The position numbers were made by a program, and so were the translations under genes. A stretch of 64,000 nt of DNA from Nonomuraea jiangxiensis (GTDB taxonomy: Bacteria; Actinomycetota; Actinomycetes; Streptosporangiales; Streptosporangiaceae), in the NCBI RefSeq assembly GCF_900099965.1, contig NZ_FNDJ01000013.1:124001-188000 (forward strand), given 5' to 3'. Shown here piece by piece: positions 8,446 to 15,962 of this stretch (positions within the stretch are counted from its first letter, which is position 1; each line of letters starts with the position of its first letter). Under the pieces are notes generated by a model. It saw only the letters and a program-made list of their open reading frames with translations, did not search any database and was not told where the DNA came from.

Positions 8446-9284
8446 CAGGCCCGGAGAGGCTGGTGGACCCCGACGCCGCCGCCATAGCGGAGTTCACCAG
8501 CCAGTACGGCTCGGACCTGCCGCCCATCGCGATCGTCATCGCCGCCTACAACGAAGAGAACGGCATCGGCAAGGCGCTCGGCGGGATCCCCGCGGTCATT
8601 GACGGGATGGAGACCGCGACCATCGTGGTCGTGGACGGCTCGACCGACCGGACGGCGGCCGAGGCGCGCGAGGCCGGCGCCATGGTCTGCGACGTGCCGG
8701 TGAACCGCGGGCAGGGTGCCGCGCTGCGGCTGGGCTACCGCCTCGCCCGCGAGGGCGGCGCGCGCTACATCGTGACGACCGACGCCGACGGCCAGTACGA
8801 CCCGGACGACATCAAGCGTGTGCTGGCCCCGGTCCTACGGGGGGAGGCCGACTTCGCCACCGGCTCCCGCGTGCTGGGCCGGCAGGAGACCTACGACAGG
8901 GTGCGCCGGCTCGGCGTGCACGTCTTCGCGTGGATGATCAGCCGGATGACAGGGCAGCGGATCACCGACACCTCCTTCGGCCTGCGCGCGATGCGCGCCG
9001 AGGTCACCGGGGCGGTGACGCTCAACCAGCCCCAGTACCAGTCGTCCGAGCTGCTGATCGGCGTGATCTCGCACGGGTTCCGAGTGGTGGAGGTACCGGC
9101 GACGATGCGGCTGCGCGCCGCCGGCAGCACCAAGAAGGGCGGGAACCTCGTCTACGGCTACCGCTATTCGCGGGTCGTGGTCGGGACCTGGCTGCGCGAG
9201 CGCCGCCGCGCCGCCTCCTCCTCGTCCTCGCCGGTCCCGGCGCCCTCCGCGGGCTCGGAGCCGGTGTCGGCGAAGACGAAGTAG
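8442..9284 (+). CDS. Family 2 glycosyltransferase, polyprenyl-phosphate sugar synthase type
   Basis: 280 residues. The GT-A fold is shown by IVIAAYNEENGIGKAL, VVDGSTDRT and the metal-binding TTDADGQYDPDD. It lacks clear C-terminal membrane helices, as in DPM1-like enzymes that load a sugar onto a polyprenyl phosphate at the cytoplasmic face. The ATG overlaps the epimerase stop by 4 bases. Its low-complexity tail (Arg/Ala/Ser/Pro) is antisense to the tail of the GtrA gene over 121 bases. Together with GtrA and the GT-C protein this makes a plausible load-flip-transfer set. Confidence 0.85.
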   Translation: MTGPERLVDPDAAAIAEFTSQYGSDLPPIAIVIAAYNEENGIGKALGGIPAVIDGMETATIVVVDGSTDRTAAEAREAGAMVCDVPVNRGQGAALRLGYRLAREGGARYIVTTDADGQYDPDDIKRVLAPVLRGEADFATGSRVLGRQETYDRVRRLGVHVFAWMISRMTGQRITDTSFGLRAMRAEVTGAVTLNQPQYQSSELLIGVISHGFRVVEVPATMRLRAAGSTKKGGNLVYGYRYSRVVVGTWLRERRRAASSSSSPVPAPSAGSEPVSAKTK

Positions 9285-9715
9285 TGGAAGAAAGCGAACT
9301 TCGCGAAGAACAGCAGGCCATAGGTCCCGAGGAAGACGGCCCCCACGAACACCACGCGGGGGCCGTCCGTCGTGAACATCCGCTGCGCCATGCCGTCCGC
9401 CACCCCGGTGGCCCAGGACGAGAAGAGCAGCCCGACCACCGAGGTCAGCCAGAACGGCAGCAGCTCGCGCAGTGGCTTGGGCCGTCCGCGACGTCCCCAG
9501 GCCCACCACCGGCTGAGTGAGTAGTTCACGACGGAACCGACCGCCCAGGCGGCGATGCTGGCGCCCTGCGGGCTGAGCAGCTTCAGCCCGTAGCACGTCA
9601 GCAGCGTGACCTCGCTCACCACGGCCGAGATCACCGAGCCGACCGCGTAACGCCCGAAGATGCGCGCCACGGCGCTCTTCAGGAAATGCCGAAGATCGAT
9701 CACAATGCCGGTCAT
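9164..9715 (-). CDS. GtrA-family membrane protein (polyprenyl-sugar flippase)
   Basis: 183 residues with four hydrophobic helices and GtrA-like features: RYAVGSVISAVVSEV, GSVVNYSLSRWWAW, and FAKFAFFHYFVF near the last helix. GtrA proteins are thought to flip polyprenyl-phosphate sugars across the membrane. The ATG overlaps the methyltransferase stop (ATGA), so the two are co-translated. The last 35 or so residues (acidic, then Arg-rich) are antisense to the end of the GT2 gene and may be dispensable. Confidence 0.8.
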   Translation of the reverse strand: MTGIVIDLRHFLKSAVARIFGRYAVGSVISAVVSEVTLLTCYGLKLLSPQGASIAAWAVGSVVNYSLSRWWAWGRRGRPKPLRELLPFWLTSVVGLLFSSWATGVADGMAQRMFTTDGPRVVFVGAVFLGTYGLLFFAKFAFFHYFVFADTGSEPAEGAGTGEDEEEAARRRSRSQVPTTTRE

Positions 9716-10446
9716 TCCGCGCGGTTCGGCACCCGGATGACGCCCAGGACCGACTGGCCGAAGGGAATCGGCAGGACCCGGTCGAGCACCCGGGTGACGG
9801 GGACGATGACCCGGTCGTACAGGCCGACCGCCCCCGCCTTGGGCGAACCCGCCTTGCCCATACGCACCGCGGCCCACCAGGCGAGCCCGCCCAGCAGGTT
9901 GACCGGGCGGGCCAGCTCGACGTCGAGTCCGGCGCGTACGGCGGCGTCCCTGAGCGTGGCGGGGGTGTAGCGGCGGAAGTGCCCGACCTTGCGGTCGAAC
10001 TCGCCGTACAGGCTCTGGTAGGCGGGCACCCACAGGACGATCGTGCCCCCCGGGGTGACCGAGCGGGCGAGGAGGGTCAGCACCGCCGCGTCGTCCTCGA
10101 AGTGCTCCAGCACGTTGATGGCGATCGCGGTCTCGACAGGACGGTCCAGGCAGGAGCCGCTGGCCAGATCGAACTGCGCCGCCTCGACCTCGCCGCGGTC
10201 GGCGAAGCGGGCCTTCATCACCTCGACGGCGTCGGGGTCGACGTCCGTGACCACGAGCCGGTCGAGGCCGGTGAACTGGCTGGCGAACTCGCCGAGCCCC
10301 GCCCCCACCTCCAGCACGCTGCGCCCGCAGTGCGGGGCGATCAGATCGTACTGGTAGCGGCGGTATCGGGGCTTGTCGGGGCCGCCGTCCTCCCGCTCCG
10401 CGGCACGGCCCGTGGCCCGGGCGAAGGCACCCTCCGCGGAGCTCAC
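9712..10446 (-). CDS. Class I SAM-dependent methyltransferase
   Basis: 244 residues. Motif I is VLEVGAGLGEF, followed by VTDVDPDAVE for SAM binding, AINVLEHFEDD (motif IV region) and PGGTIVLWVPA. A YGEFDRKVGHFRRYTP segment is common in methyltransferases of surface-polysaccharide clusters. The GTG start overlaps the SQD1-like stop by GTGA, and the stop overlaps the GtrA start. The three genes therefore form one tightly coupled minus-strand operon. It probably methylates a sugar or lipid-linked intermediate; this is inference. Confidence 0.82.
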   Translation of the reverse strand: MSSAEGAFARATGRAAEREDGGPDKPRYRRYQYDLIAPHCGRSVLEVGAGLGEFASQFTGLDRLVVTDVDPDAVEVMKARFADRGEVEAAQFDLASGSCLDRPVETAIAINVLEHFEDDAAVLTLLARSVTPGGTIVLWVPAYQSLYGEFDRKVGHFRRYTPATLRDAAVRAGLDVELARPVNLLGGLAWWAAVRMGKAGSPKAGAVGLYDRVIVPVTRVLDRVLPIPFGQSVLGVIRVPNRAE

Positions 10447-11606
10447 CGCGCCTCTCCCCCCAAAGCTCCTCGCCAGTTGACCCGCGGCTGCATGGCGCCC
10501 AGGTCGACCCGGTCAGCGTAGCGCTTGGTCACGTCGAACAGCGAGGTGATCAACGTGTCGGAGAGCAGGTGCGGCACGAGACCGAGCTCGACGAGGCCGC
10601 TGTGCACCACCTTGTAGTAGTGCTCCTCCTTCTCGACCCGGGGGTTGTCGAGGTTGCTGATGGTCGCCTCGCCGGGGTAGCTCTTCGCGACCGTCTCGGC
10701 GATGTCCGCGACCGACAGGGACTCGGTCATCTGGTTGAACACCCGGAACTCGCCGCGATCGGCGGGGTTCTCGCAGGCGAGCTGGATGCACCGGACGGTG
10801 TCCCGGATGTCGATGATCCCCCGGGTCTGGCCGCCCGTGCCGTAGACCGTGAGGGGGTGGCCGAGCACCGCCTGGACGACGAACCTGTTGAGCACCGTCC
10901 CGAACACCGAGTCGTAGTCGAACCTGGTGACCAGCCGGTCGTCCAGCATGGTCTCGGGGGTCTGCTGGCCGTACACGACGCCCTGGTTGAGGTCCGTGGC
11001 CCGGAGCCCCCAGATGCGGCAGGCGAACTCCATGTTGTGGCTGTCGTGGACCTTCGACAGGTGGTAGAAGGAGCCGGGGCGCTTGGGGTAGAGCATGCGG
11101 TCCTTACGGCCCTTGTGCTCGACCTCCAGCCAGCCTTCCTCGATGTCGATGTTGGGGGTGCCGTACTCGCCCATCGTGCCGAGCTTGACCAGGTGGATGT
11201 CGGGGTCGATCTCGGCGATCGCGTACAGCAGGTTGAGCGTGCCCACGACGTTGTTGACCTGCGTGTACACCGCGTGCTTGCGGTCGATCATCGAGTACGG
11301 CGCGGCCCGCTGCTCGGCGAAGTGCACCACCGCCTCGGGGGCGAAGTCGCGGATCATCTCGTAGGTGAAGTCCGCTTCGGTCAGGTCGCCCACGTAGGCC
11401 TTGATGGTCTTACCGGTCAGGTCCTGCCATGTCGAGATTCTGGTTTGCAGGGACTCGATCGGCACCAGGCTCTCGAAGCCGAGCTCGAAGTCGTACTGCC
11501 GCCGGACGAAGTTGTCGGCGACGGCGACGTCGTGACCGCACTGCGAGAGGTGCAGTGCGGTGGGCCAGCCGAGGTACCCGTCACCGCCGAGGACCAAGAT
11601 CCGCAT
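10443..11606 (-). CDS. sqdB: UDP-sulfoquinovose synthase (SQD1-type)
   Basis: 387 residues. The N-terminus has GGDGYLGWPTALHLS, and then come DNFVRRQYDFELGFESL, the SQD1-diagnostic TMGEYGTPNIDIEEG, and FYHLSKVHDS with the Tyr-x3-Lys pair. Known enzymes of this family make UDP-sulfoquinovose from UDP-glucose and sulfite, for sulfolipid or sulfonated glycans. It is the first gene of the operon with the methyltransferase and GtrA genes. AGGAAA precedes the ATG. No sulfolipid synthase (sqdX or sqdD type) is visible in the window, so the sulfonated sugar may go to a surface glycan. Confidence 0.85.
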   Translation of the reverse strand: MRILVLGGDGYLGWPTALHLSQCGHDVAVADNFVRRQYDFELGFESLVPIESLQTRISTWQDLTGKTIKAYVGDLTEADFTYEMIRDFAPEAVVHFAEQRAAPYSMIDRKHAVYTQVNNVVGTLNLLYAIAEIDPDIHLVKLGTMGEYGTPNIDIEEGWLEVEHKGRKDRMLYPKRPGSFYHLSKVHDSHNMEFACRIWGLRATDLNQGVVYGQQTPETMLDDRLVTRFDYDSVFGTVLNRFVVQAVLGHPLTVYGTGGQTRGIIDIRDTVRCIQLACENPADRGEFRVFNQMTESLSVADIAETVAKSYPGEATISNLDNPRVEKEEHYYKVVHSGLVELGLVPHLLSDTLITSLFDVTKRYADRVDLGAMQPRVNWRGALGGEAR

Positions 11607-11998
11607 TTACCTAATTTCCTGACTGCTCTACGACAAGGTTCCGGACAAATCTTCCTGCATGCGCGGATGTCCTCACGCCCAGACGGAGAGTGGCTACCGC
11701 CCGCTGCAGGTAACCCACTCGTACCATATGGCAGGTTTGTATCTCTTCGTCTCCTAGGACTTCACAGCAGGTTGTGATGGAAGGCCGCTCCTTGACGTGA
11801 TTTAGGGCGCACCCAACCGGATCCAGGTTCGAGCCGTTACAGATACGGCGTTTGGGGAAGGCCGCACCAGAGGGACTGCTCGGCCGTAAAGCTGTCGGGG
11901 AAGGTCTCTGACAATGGGCATGGGTGATCAAGGCATGGGGGGAAGCCTTCCTGCCCGGTGCTCATTCCTGTCGGGCGGGACCTCGGCGGGGGCCATCA
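11607..11998. other. Long intergenic region between divergent genes
   Basis: About 390 bases with lower GC than the flanks. A GCCGT / ACGGC inverted repeat sits around 11833-11849. A TTGACG hexamer lies near 11792, and a GGTTCGAGCC string resembles a tRNA T-loop, but the arms around it do not pair. A 106-codon minus-strand frame here has no family features. I take it as promoter and leader DNA for sqdB and the DMT gene. Confidence 0.4.
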
Positions 11999-12880
11999 TT
12001 GATCATCGCAATCTCCTTGGGCGCGGCCTTGCTGCTCGGCCTCGGCTTCGTCGCTCAGCAGCATGCCGCTTACCGCGAGCCCCTTGAGGAGATGCTGCAC
12101 GTACGCCTGCTGCTGAACCTCATGCACATGCCGACGTGGCTGGCCGGGTTCGGGCTGATGATCTGCGGGCAGATCCTCGGCGCCGTCGCGCTACGGGAGG
12201 CGGACGTGGCGGAGGTGGAGCCCCTCCTCGCGATGAACCTGCTGTTCGCCCTCACCGCCGCGCACCTGGTCTACAAGGAGCCGTTCGGCCGCATGCTGCA
12301 GCTCGGCGCGGTGCTGGTGAGCGGCGGCGTGGCGTTGTTCCTGTTCGCCGGGCGGCCACACGGCGGCCACCTACCCGACCCGATCTCTTCGCAGTGGCTC
12401 GCGGCGCTCCCGGCGGTCCTGGTCGCGACGGCGCTGGTCTCCCTCGGCCTGCGACGCTCGCTGAAGATCAAGGCGATGTCGCTGGCCGCCGCGGCCGGCG
12501 TGCTGTACGGGGTGCAGGACGTGCTGACCCGTAGTTCCCTCCTGACGCTGGACAGCGGGTTGAGCCTGCTCGGCCAGTGGCAGCCGTACGCGCTGCCGTG
12601 CGTGGCCGTGGTGGGGCTGCTGCTCAACCAGAGCGCGTTCGACGCCGCTCCGCTCCAGATCTCGCTGCCCGCGACCACGGCCGTCGAGCCGATCACCGGG
12701 ATCGTGCTCGGAGCCGTGATCTTCTCCGAGCGGCTGCGAGTCAGCCCGGAGGCCCTCGCGGGCGAGGTGGCCGGCTTGGTGGCAATGGTGACGGGCACCA
12801 TCATCCTCGGCCGGTCCCGGCTCCTGGCCAAGCCGGCGGATCGCGCTTCCCGGCGGCGGCGCGGGGTGGAGGAGCGGTGA
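11999..12880 (+). CDS. DMT/EamA-superfamily transporter
   Basis: 293 residues with about ten hydrophobic helices in two similar halves, the EamA layout. Examples are EVEPLLAMNLLFALTAAHLV in the first half and AVEPITGIVLGAVIFSERL in the second, which is the family's signature PVxxxLxxxxxxE region. TTG 11999 is chosen because the protein then starts at the first helix and a GGCGGGGG stretch lies just upstream. GTG 11924 would add a non-hydrophobic 25-residue extension. Substrate unknown. Its stop overlaps the GTG of a short possible ORF. Confidence 0.75.
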   Translation: MIIAISLGAALLLGLGFVAQQHAAYREPLEEMLHVRLLLNLMHMPTWLAGFGLMICGQILGAVALREADVAEVEPLLAMNLLFALTAAHLVYKEPFGRMLQLGAVLVSGGVALFLFAGRPHGGHLPDPISSQWLAALPAVLVATALVSLGLRRSLKIKAMSLAAAAGVLYGVQDVLTRSSLLTLDSGLSLLGQWQPYALPCVAVVGLLLNQSAFDAAPLQISLPATTAVEPITGIVLGAVIFSERLRVSPEALAGEVAGLVAMVTGTIILGRSRLLAKPADRASRRRRGVEER

Positions 12881-13113
12881 TCTCGGCGCTGCCGGGGCTG
12901 GGCGTCGGCCTGATCGTCTGGGGCGGTTTCCTGCTCGCCGGATCTCCCCCGATGCGTGCCCAGGCAGCGCCACGCGCTCCCGACGGGCGTGCCGGCACGG
13001 CGGTCAGCCGAGGCCGGGCACGGGCTCGGGATCGCGTAGCTCGGGTCGACCGGCGTACCCGACAGGGACCTCGCCTGCCTGATCGGCCTGGGGGGGCTCC
13101 TCGCGCCGGGTGA
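12877..13113 (+). CDS. Possible small membrane protein, coupled to the DMT gene
   Basis: 78 codons from GTG 12877, overlapping the transporter stop as GTGA. Residues 4-22 form one hydrophobic helix (LPGLGVGLIVWGGFLLAG). The rest is Arg/Pro/Gly-rich and is antisense to the 3' end of the winged-helix regulator over 110 bases, so its tail may be chance coding. Kept because of the stop-start overlap and the helix. Confidence 0.28.
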   Translation: MISALPGLGVGLIVWGGFLLAGSPPMRAQAAPRAPDGRAGTAVSRGRARARDRVARVDRRTRQGPRLPDRPGGAPRAG

Positions 13114-13399
13114 AGATGTCGGTCAGCAGGCTGATGGGCACGCCGGCCTCGGTGCGGTAGCGGAACTGCTGGTCCAGGTTGAGGCTGTAGCGGTTGCGGC
13201 GTCCGATGCGGTTACGGGCCAGGTAGCCGGCCTCGTACAGGTCGCGCACGATGTTCTGTGCGGTGCGCTCGGTGATGCCGATGCTGGCGGCGATGTCGCG
13301 CAGCCGGACGTCGGGGTCACGTGCGATCTCGATCAGGACCCGCGCGTGGTGGGTGAGGAAGGTCCAGGTGGACGCAGCGGGTGAGGAGTCATCAAACAT
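13004..13399 (-). CDS. Winged-helix (MarR/ArsR-like) transcriptional regulator
   Basis: 131 residues. The HTH core is RLRDIAASIGITERTAQNIV, followed by the wing GYLARNRIGRRNRYSLN. This is a short regulator of the MarR/ArsR superfamily. The C-terminus (PQADQAGEVPVGY onward) is not conserved-looking. ATG 13399 is preferred to the longer frame starting at 13564, which would read through a palindrome at 13477. The STAS genes are divergent from it, so it may control them. Confidence 0.75.
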   Translation of the reverse strand: MFDDSSPAASTWTFLTHHARVLIEIARDPDVRLRDIAASIGITERTAQNIVRDLYEAGYLARNRIGRRNRYSLNLDQQFRYRTEAGVPISLLTDIFTRREEPPQADQAGEVPVGYAGRPELRDPEPVPGLG

Positions 13400-13476
13400 G
13401 CCTACGGCTCTCTTCGCCTCTCTCCGTCCTGACCTGCGCAAGCCAGGCCGGCCAAACTTCTGACCCGATTCTAATG

Positions 13477-13492
13477 ACGAAAAGTCTTTCGT
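13477..13492. promoter_or_regulatory. Palindrome upstream of the winged-helix regulator
   Basis: ACGAAA (13477-13482) and TTTCGT (13487-13492) form a perfect 6+6 inverted repeat with a 4-base spacer. It lies in a locally AT-rich stretch 78 bases before the regulator start and 139 before the STAS gene. It is a good candidate operator for the shared region. Confidence 0.45.
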
Positions 13493-13575
13493 GTAACCTG
13501 TTTCGCGTTTACTCTTTCTGCTGACAGCGGCCATCCGTCCGCCGTCTCCGCAGGCAACGACCAAGGGAAGGGGCC

Positions 13576-13614
13576 ATGTCCATCACCGTCGCACAGCCGT
13601 CGCCGACCGGCTGA
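13576..13614 (+). CDS. Possible 12-residue leader peptide before the STAS genes
   Basis: ATG 13576 is preceded by AGGGAAGGGG, a strong ribosome-binding site, and the frame encodes MSITVAQPSPTG before TGA. It ends 16 bases before the STAS ATG at 13631. Such an upstream ORF could couple or throttle translation of the downstream gene. Prediction only; too short for homology. Confidence 0.35.
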   Translation: MSITVAQPSPTG

Positions 13615-13630
13615 TCCGAGGCGGAACCCC

Positions 13631-14017
13631 ATGACTCCGCTGAGCCTGGACTGCAGTCGGCTGGCCGACGCAGTGCTGGTCACGGTGGCCGGCGAGCTGG
13701 ACGCCACCAACGCCGACTGGTTCGAGTCCTTCGTCGAGCACAGCCGGCAGCCCGGCATACCGGTGCTGTTCGATCTGCACGGGCTGACCTTCATGGACAG
13801 CTGCGGCATGAACGTACTGTTGCGGCTCGCCGCGGCAGGGCCCGTACATCTGGCGGCGGTGCAGGCCATACCCGCCCGGGTGCTGCAGATCACCGGCATG
13901 TGGGCGATCCTGAACATCCATTCCAGCGTCGAGCAGGCCGTCACGGCGCTGAGCGACGCCGACCTTCGCGAGAACCCCCATGGAATCCATGAACCCGACC
14001 TGCCATCGGCCGGCTGA
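13631..14017 (+). CDS. STAS-domain protein (anti-sigma factor antagonist)
   Basis: 128 residues, a single STAS domain. It shows VTVAGELDATN and LFDLHGLTFMDSCGMNVLL. The Ser of MDSCG (residue 57) corresponds to the phosphorylated Ser of SpoIIAA; the second Ser of the usual DSSG is Cys. Such proteins bind and sequester an anti-sigma kinase when unphosphorylated. GAGGCGG lies 8 bases upstream. A second STAS gene follows 86 bases on. No kinase is adjacent, though an RsbW-like ATPase is encoded at 29829. Confidence 0.85.
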   Translation: MTPLSLDCSRLADAVLVTVAGELDATNADWFESFVEHSRQPGIPVLFDLHGLTFMDSCGMNVLLRLAAAGPVHLAAVQAIPARVLQITGMWAILNIHSSVEQAVTALSDADLRENPHGIHEPDLPSAG

Positions 14018-14103
14018 CCTGCTGGGCAGCTCCGGCCCGGGCACGCCGCCCGCCTGTTCACCCGAGCCTGTCACCTTCGCGTAACTGATCCAAAAGGGGT
14101 TTC

Positions 14104-14502
14104 ATGTCCGCGCTGCGCATGCACCACCAGCACTTCAACGGCGTGACCGTGATCACGCTCGCCGGAGAGATCGACCTGGCCGGCGCCCCGCGACTCAAGC
14201 ACTTCATCGGCGAGGTCCGTCAGACACCCGCCGACATCCTGGTGTTCGACATGGCGGGGGTGACCTTCATGGACAGCAGCGGCCTGCGCCAGCTGCTGGA
14301 CGCCTATACCTTCGCCCAGCGGCACGGCGGCGCCGTCCACCTGGCCGGGCTGCGCGGCTCACCGGCGCGCCTCATCGAGATCACCAGGGTCGGGGACCGG
14401 CTTCGCGTGCACCCCAGCACCGACGCCGCCCTCGCCGCCATCCTCGCCACGCCCGGCCGCCCGGCGGCCACGGATGACGAGCCCCACACCGCGGCGGCCT
14501 AG
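14104..14502 (+). CDS. STAS-domain protein (anti-sigma factor antagonist)
   Basis: 132 residues. TLAGEIDLAGAPRL and LVFDMAGVTFMDSSGLRQLL place the canonical phosphorylatable Ser at residue 58, as in SpoIIAA. Compared with its upstream neighbour it keeps the full DSSG, so the two are related but divergent paralogs, possibly tuned to different anti-sigma kinases. AAAAGGGG is about 5 bases before the ATG. A low-complexity Pro/Ala tail follows the domain. Confidence 0.88.
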   Translation: MSALRMHHQHFNGVTVITLAGEIDLAGAPRLKHFIGEVRQTPADILVFDMAGVTFMDSSGLRQLLDAYTFAQRHGGAVHLAGLRGSPARLIEITRVGDRLRVHPSTDAALAAILATPGRPAATDDEPHTAAA

Positions 14503-14602
14503 GCGCCGAGCGGCCGACGACGCCGGGTGGGGGGCAGTGATCGTCGTGGGGGGCTCGTATCGACATACTCCGAATCCTCGGTGACAACCTAGGATCTGGT
14601 TC

Positions 14603-14917
14603 ATGACGGATTCGGAGCTGGTCGACGCGCTGCGGGCGCTGGCGAACCCGACGAGGTTGCGGCTGCTGTCGTGGTTGCGCGAGCCCGAGCGTCATTTCTC
14701 CCTGGACGGGGCCATCGCCGACCCGGTCGAGGTGGGGGTGTGCGTGAGCCACATCCAGGCGAAGGTGGGGCTCGCGCAGTCGACGGTGTCGGCTTACCTG
14801 GCCGAGCTGCAGCGGGCGGGGCTGGTGCGGGCCACGCGGGTGGGCAAGTGGACCCATTACAAGCGTGACGAGGAGCGCATCGCCCAGCTCGTCGCCACCC
14901 TGGGCCGGACCCTGTAG
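14603..14917 (+). CDS. ArsR-family transcriptional repressor
   Basis: 104 residues: ELVDALRALANPTRLRLLSW for the first helices, then GLAQSTVSAYLAELQRAGLV for the HTH and VGKWTHYKRDE for the wing. The only Cys is the one in VGVCVSH, so a metal-binding role is not clear. A perfect palindrome lies 37 bases after its stop and 36 bases before the LLM oxidoreductase start, the probable operator for that gene. Confidence 0.88.
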   Translation: MTDSELVDALRALANPTRLRLLSWLREPERHFSLDGAIADPVEVGVCVSHIQAKVGLAQSTVSAYLAELQRAGLVRATRVGKWTHYKRDEERIAQLVATLGRTL

Positions 14918-14954
14918 CGACACACCTGGTGCGCGATTGACCGCTTGGTTTGCT

Positions 14955-14982
14955 CAACATATCGACAATATGCGATATGTTG
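14955..14982. promoter_or_regulatory. Perfect 10-bp inverted repeat, probable ArsR operator
   Basis: CAACATATCG (14955-14964) and CGATATGTTG (14973-14982) are exact inverted copies with an 8-base spacer. The AT-rich 28-base site stands out in GC-rich surroundings. It lies between arsR and the LLM oxidoreductase and is of the size and symmetry that ArsR dimers bind. Confidence 0.65.
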
Positions 14983-15017
14983 ATGCGACTGAGACGGCAG
15001 AATGGCGGAGGCGTTCG

Positions 15018-15962
15018 GTGAGCGGCATCGATGGCATGGACCTGGGCACGTTCGGGATCTACACCTTTGACTTCGAGCACCAGCCGGCCGCGCGGCTGCG
15101 CGAGTCGGCCCGGGAGCTGGAGGAGCTGGGCTGGCAGGCGCTGTGGATCCCCGAGTTGCTCGGGCGGGAGGCGCTCACGCACGCCGGCTACCTGCTGGCC
15201 TGCACCGAGCGAATGAGCGTGGTCAACGGCATCGCGCAAATCTGGTCGCGCGGGGCCCGGTGGACCTACGGCGCCGCCCTCCTGCTCGCCGACGCCTACC
15301 CCGACCGGCACCTGCTCGGCCTCGGGTTCGGCGGCGAAGAACGGCCCGAGACCAAGCCGCTGGCGGCCATGGCCCGCTATCTCGACGAGCTGGACGCGAT
15401 CGAGACGGTCAATCCCCTGCCCCGAGCGCCGATGCGCCGGATTCTGGCCGCGTACGGACCCAAGATGCTCGCACTGGCCCGCGACCGCGCCGCCGGAGCC
15501 CAGACCTATCACGTCAACGTCGCGCACACCGCGCAGGCGCGGGAGGTCCTCGGCCCGGAGGCGTTCCTGGCAGTCGAGCACCCGGTGCTGTTCGAGTCCG
15601 ACCCGGTCAAGGCCCGCGCGGTGGCGCGCGAGCACCTGCGCCCCTATCTCGCCACTCCGTACAACGTGGCGAAGTTCCGCCGCCTGGGCTACTCGGAGCA
15701 GGAGATCGCGGGCGGCGGCGGAGACCGGCTGGTCGACGACTTCGTGTTCTGGGGCGACCTGGACACCATCGTGCGGAAACTGCACGGCCATGTCGAGGCC
15801 GGGGCCGACCACGTCGCCGTGCAGGTGATCGGGGTCGAGCCGGGCGAGTCGGCCATGCCCCACTGGCGCCGCCTCGCCGGCGCACTCCTGCCCCCGCGCG
15901 CGAACAGTCCCACTCGCGGCCGGCCGCGGGTACCGGCGTCATCGCCCGACCCGGATCGCTAG
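15018..15962 (+). CDS. F420-dependent LLM-class oxidoreductase
   Basis: 314 residues, a bacterial luciferase-like TIM barrel close to the TIGR03620 group. It shows ELGWQALWIPELLGREALTH at the N-terminus, HLLGLGFGG, and WGDLDTIVRKLHGHVEAGAD near the end. Members usually use coenzyme F420 or FMN; the substrate is unknown. GTG 15018 is chosen for GGAG 7 bases upstream; Met at 15036 is an alternative. Probably repressed by the upstream ArsR protein. Its stop shares the CTAG with the convergent neighbour's stop. Confidence 0.82.
   Translation: MSGIDGMDLGTFGIYTFDFEHQPAARLRESARELEELGWQALWIPELLGREALTHAGYLLACTERMSVVNGIAQIWSRGARWTYGAALLLADAYPDRHLLGLGFGGEERPETKPLAAMARYLDELDAIETVNPLPRAPMRRILAAYGPKMLALARDRAAGAQTYHVNVAHTAQAREVLGPEAFLAVEHPVLFESDPVKARAVAREHLRPYLATPYNVAKFRRLGYSEQEIAGGGGDRLVDDFVFWGDLDTIVRKLHGHVEAGADHVAVQVIGVEPGESAMPHWRRLAGALLPPRANSPTRGRPRVPASSPDPDR

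Noticed and set aside
11824..11850. GGTTCGAGCC string resembling a tRNA T-arm
   Set aside because: Flanking bases do not form the 5-bp T stem or an acceptor stem, so no tRNA is supported.
11611..11931. 106-codon minus-strand frame in the intergenic region
   Set aside because: No ribosome-binding site of note, mixed codon use and no family features.
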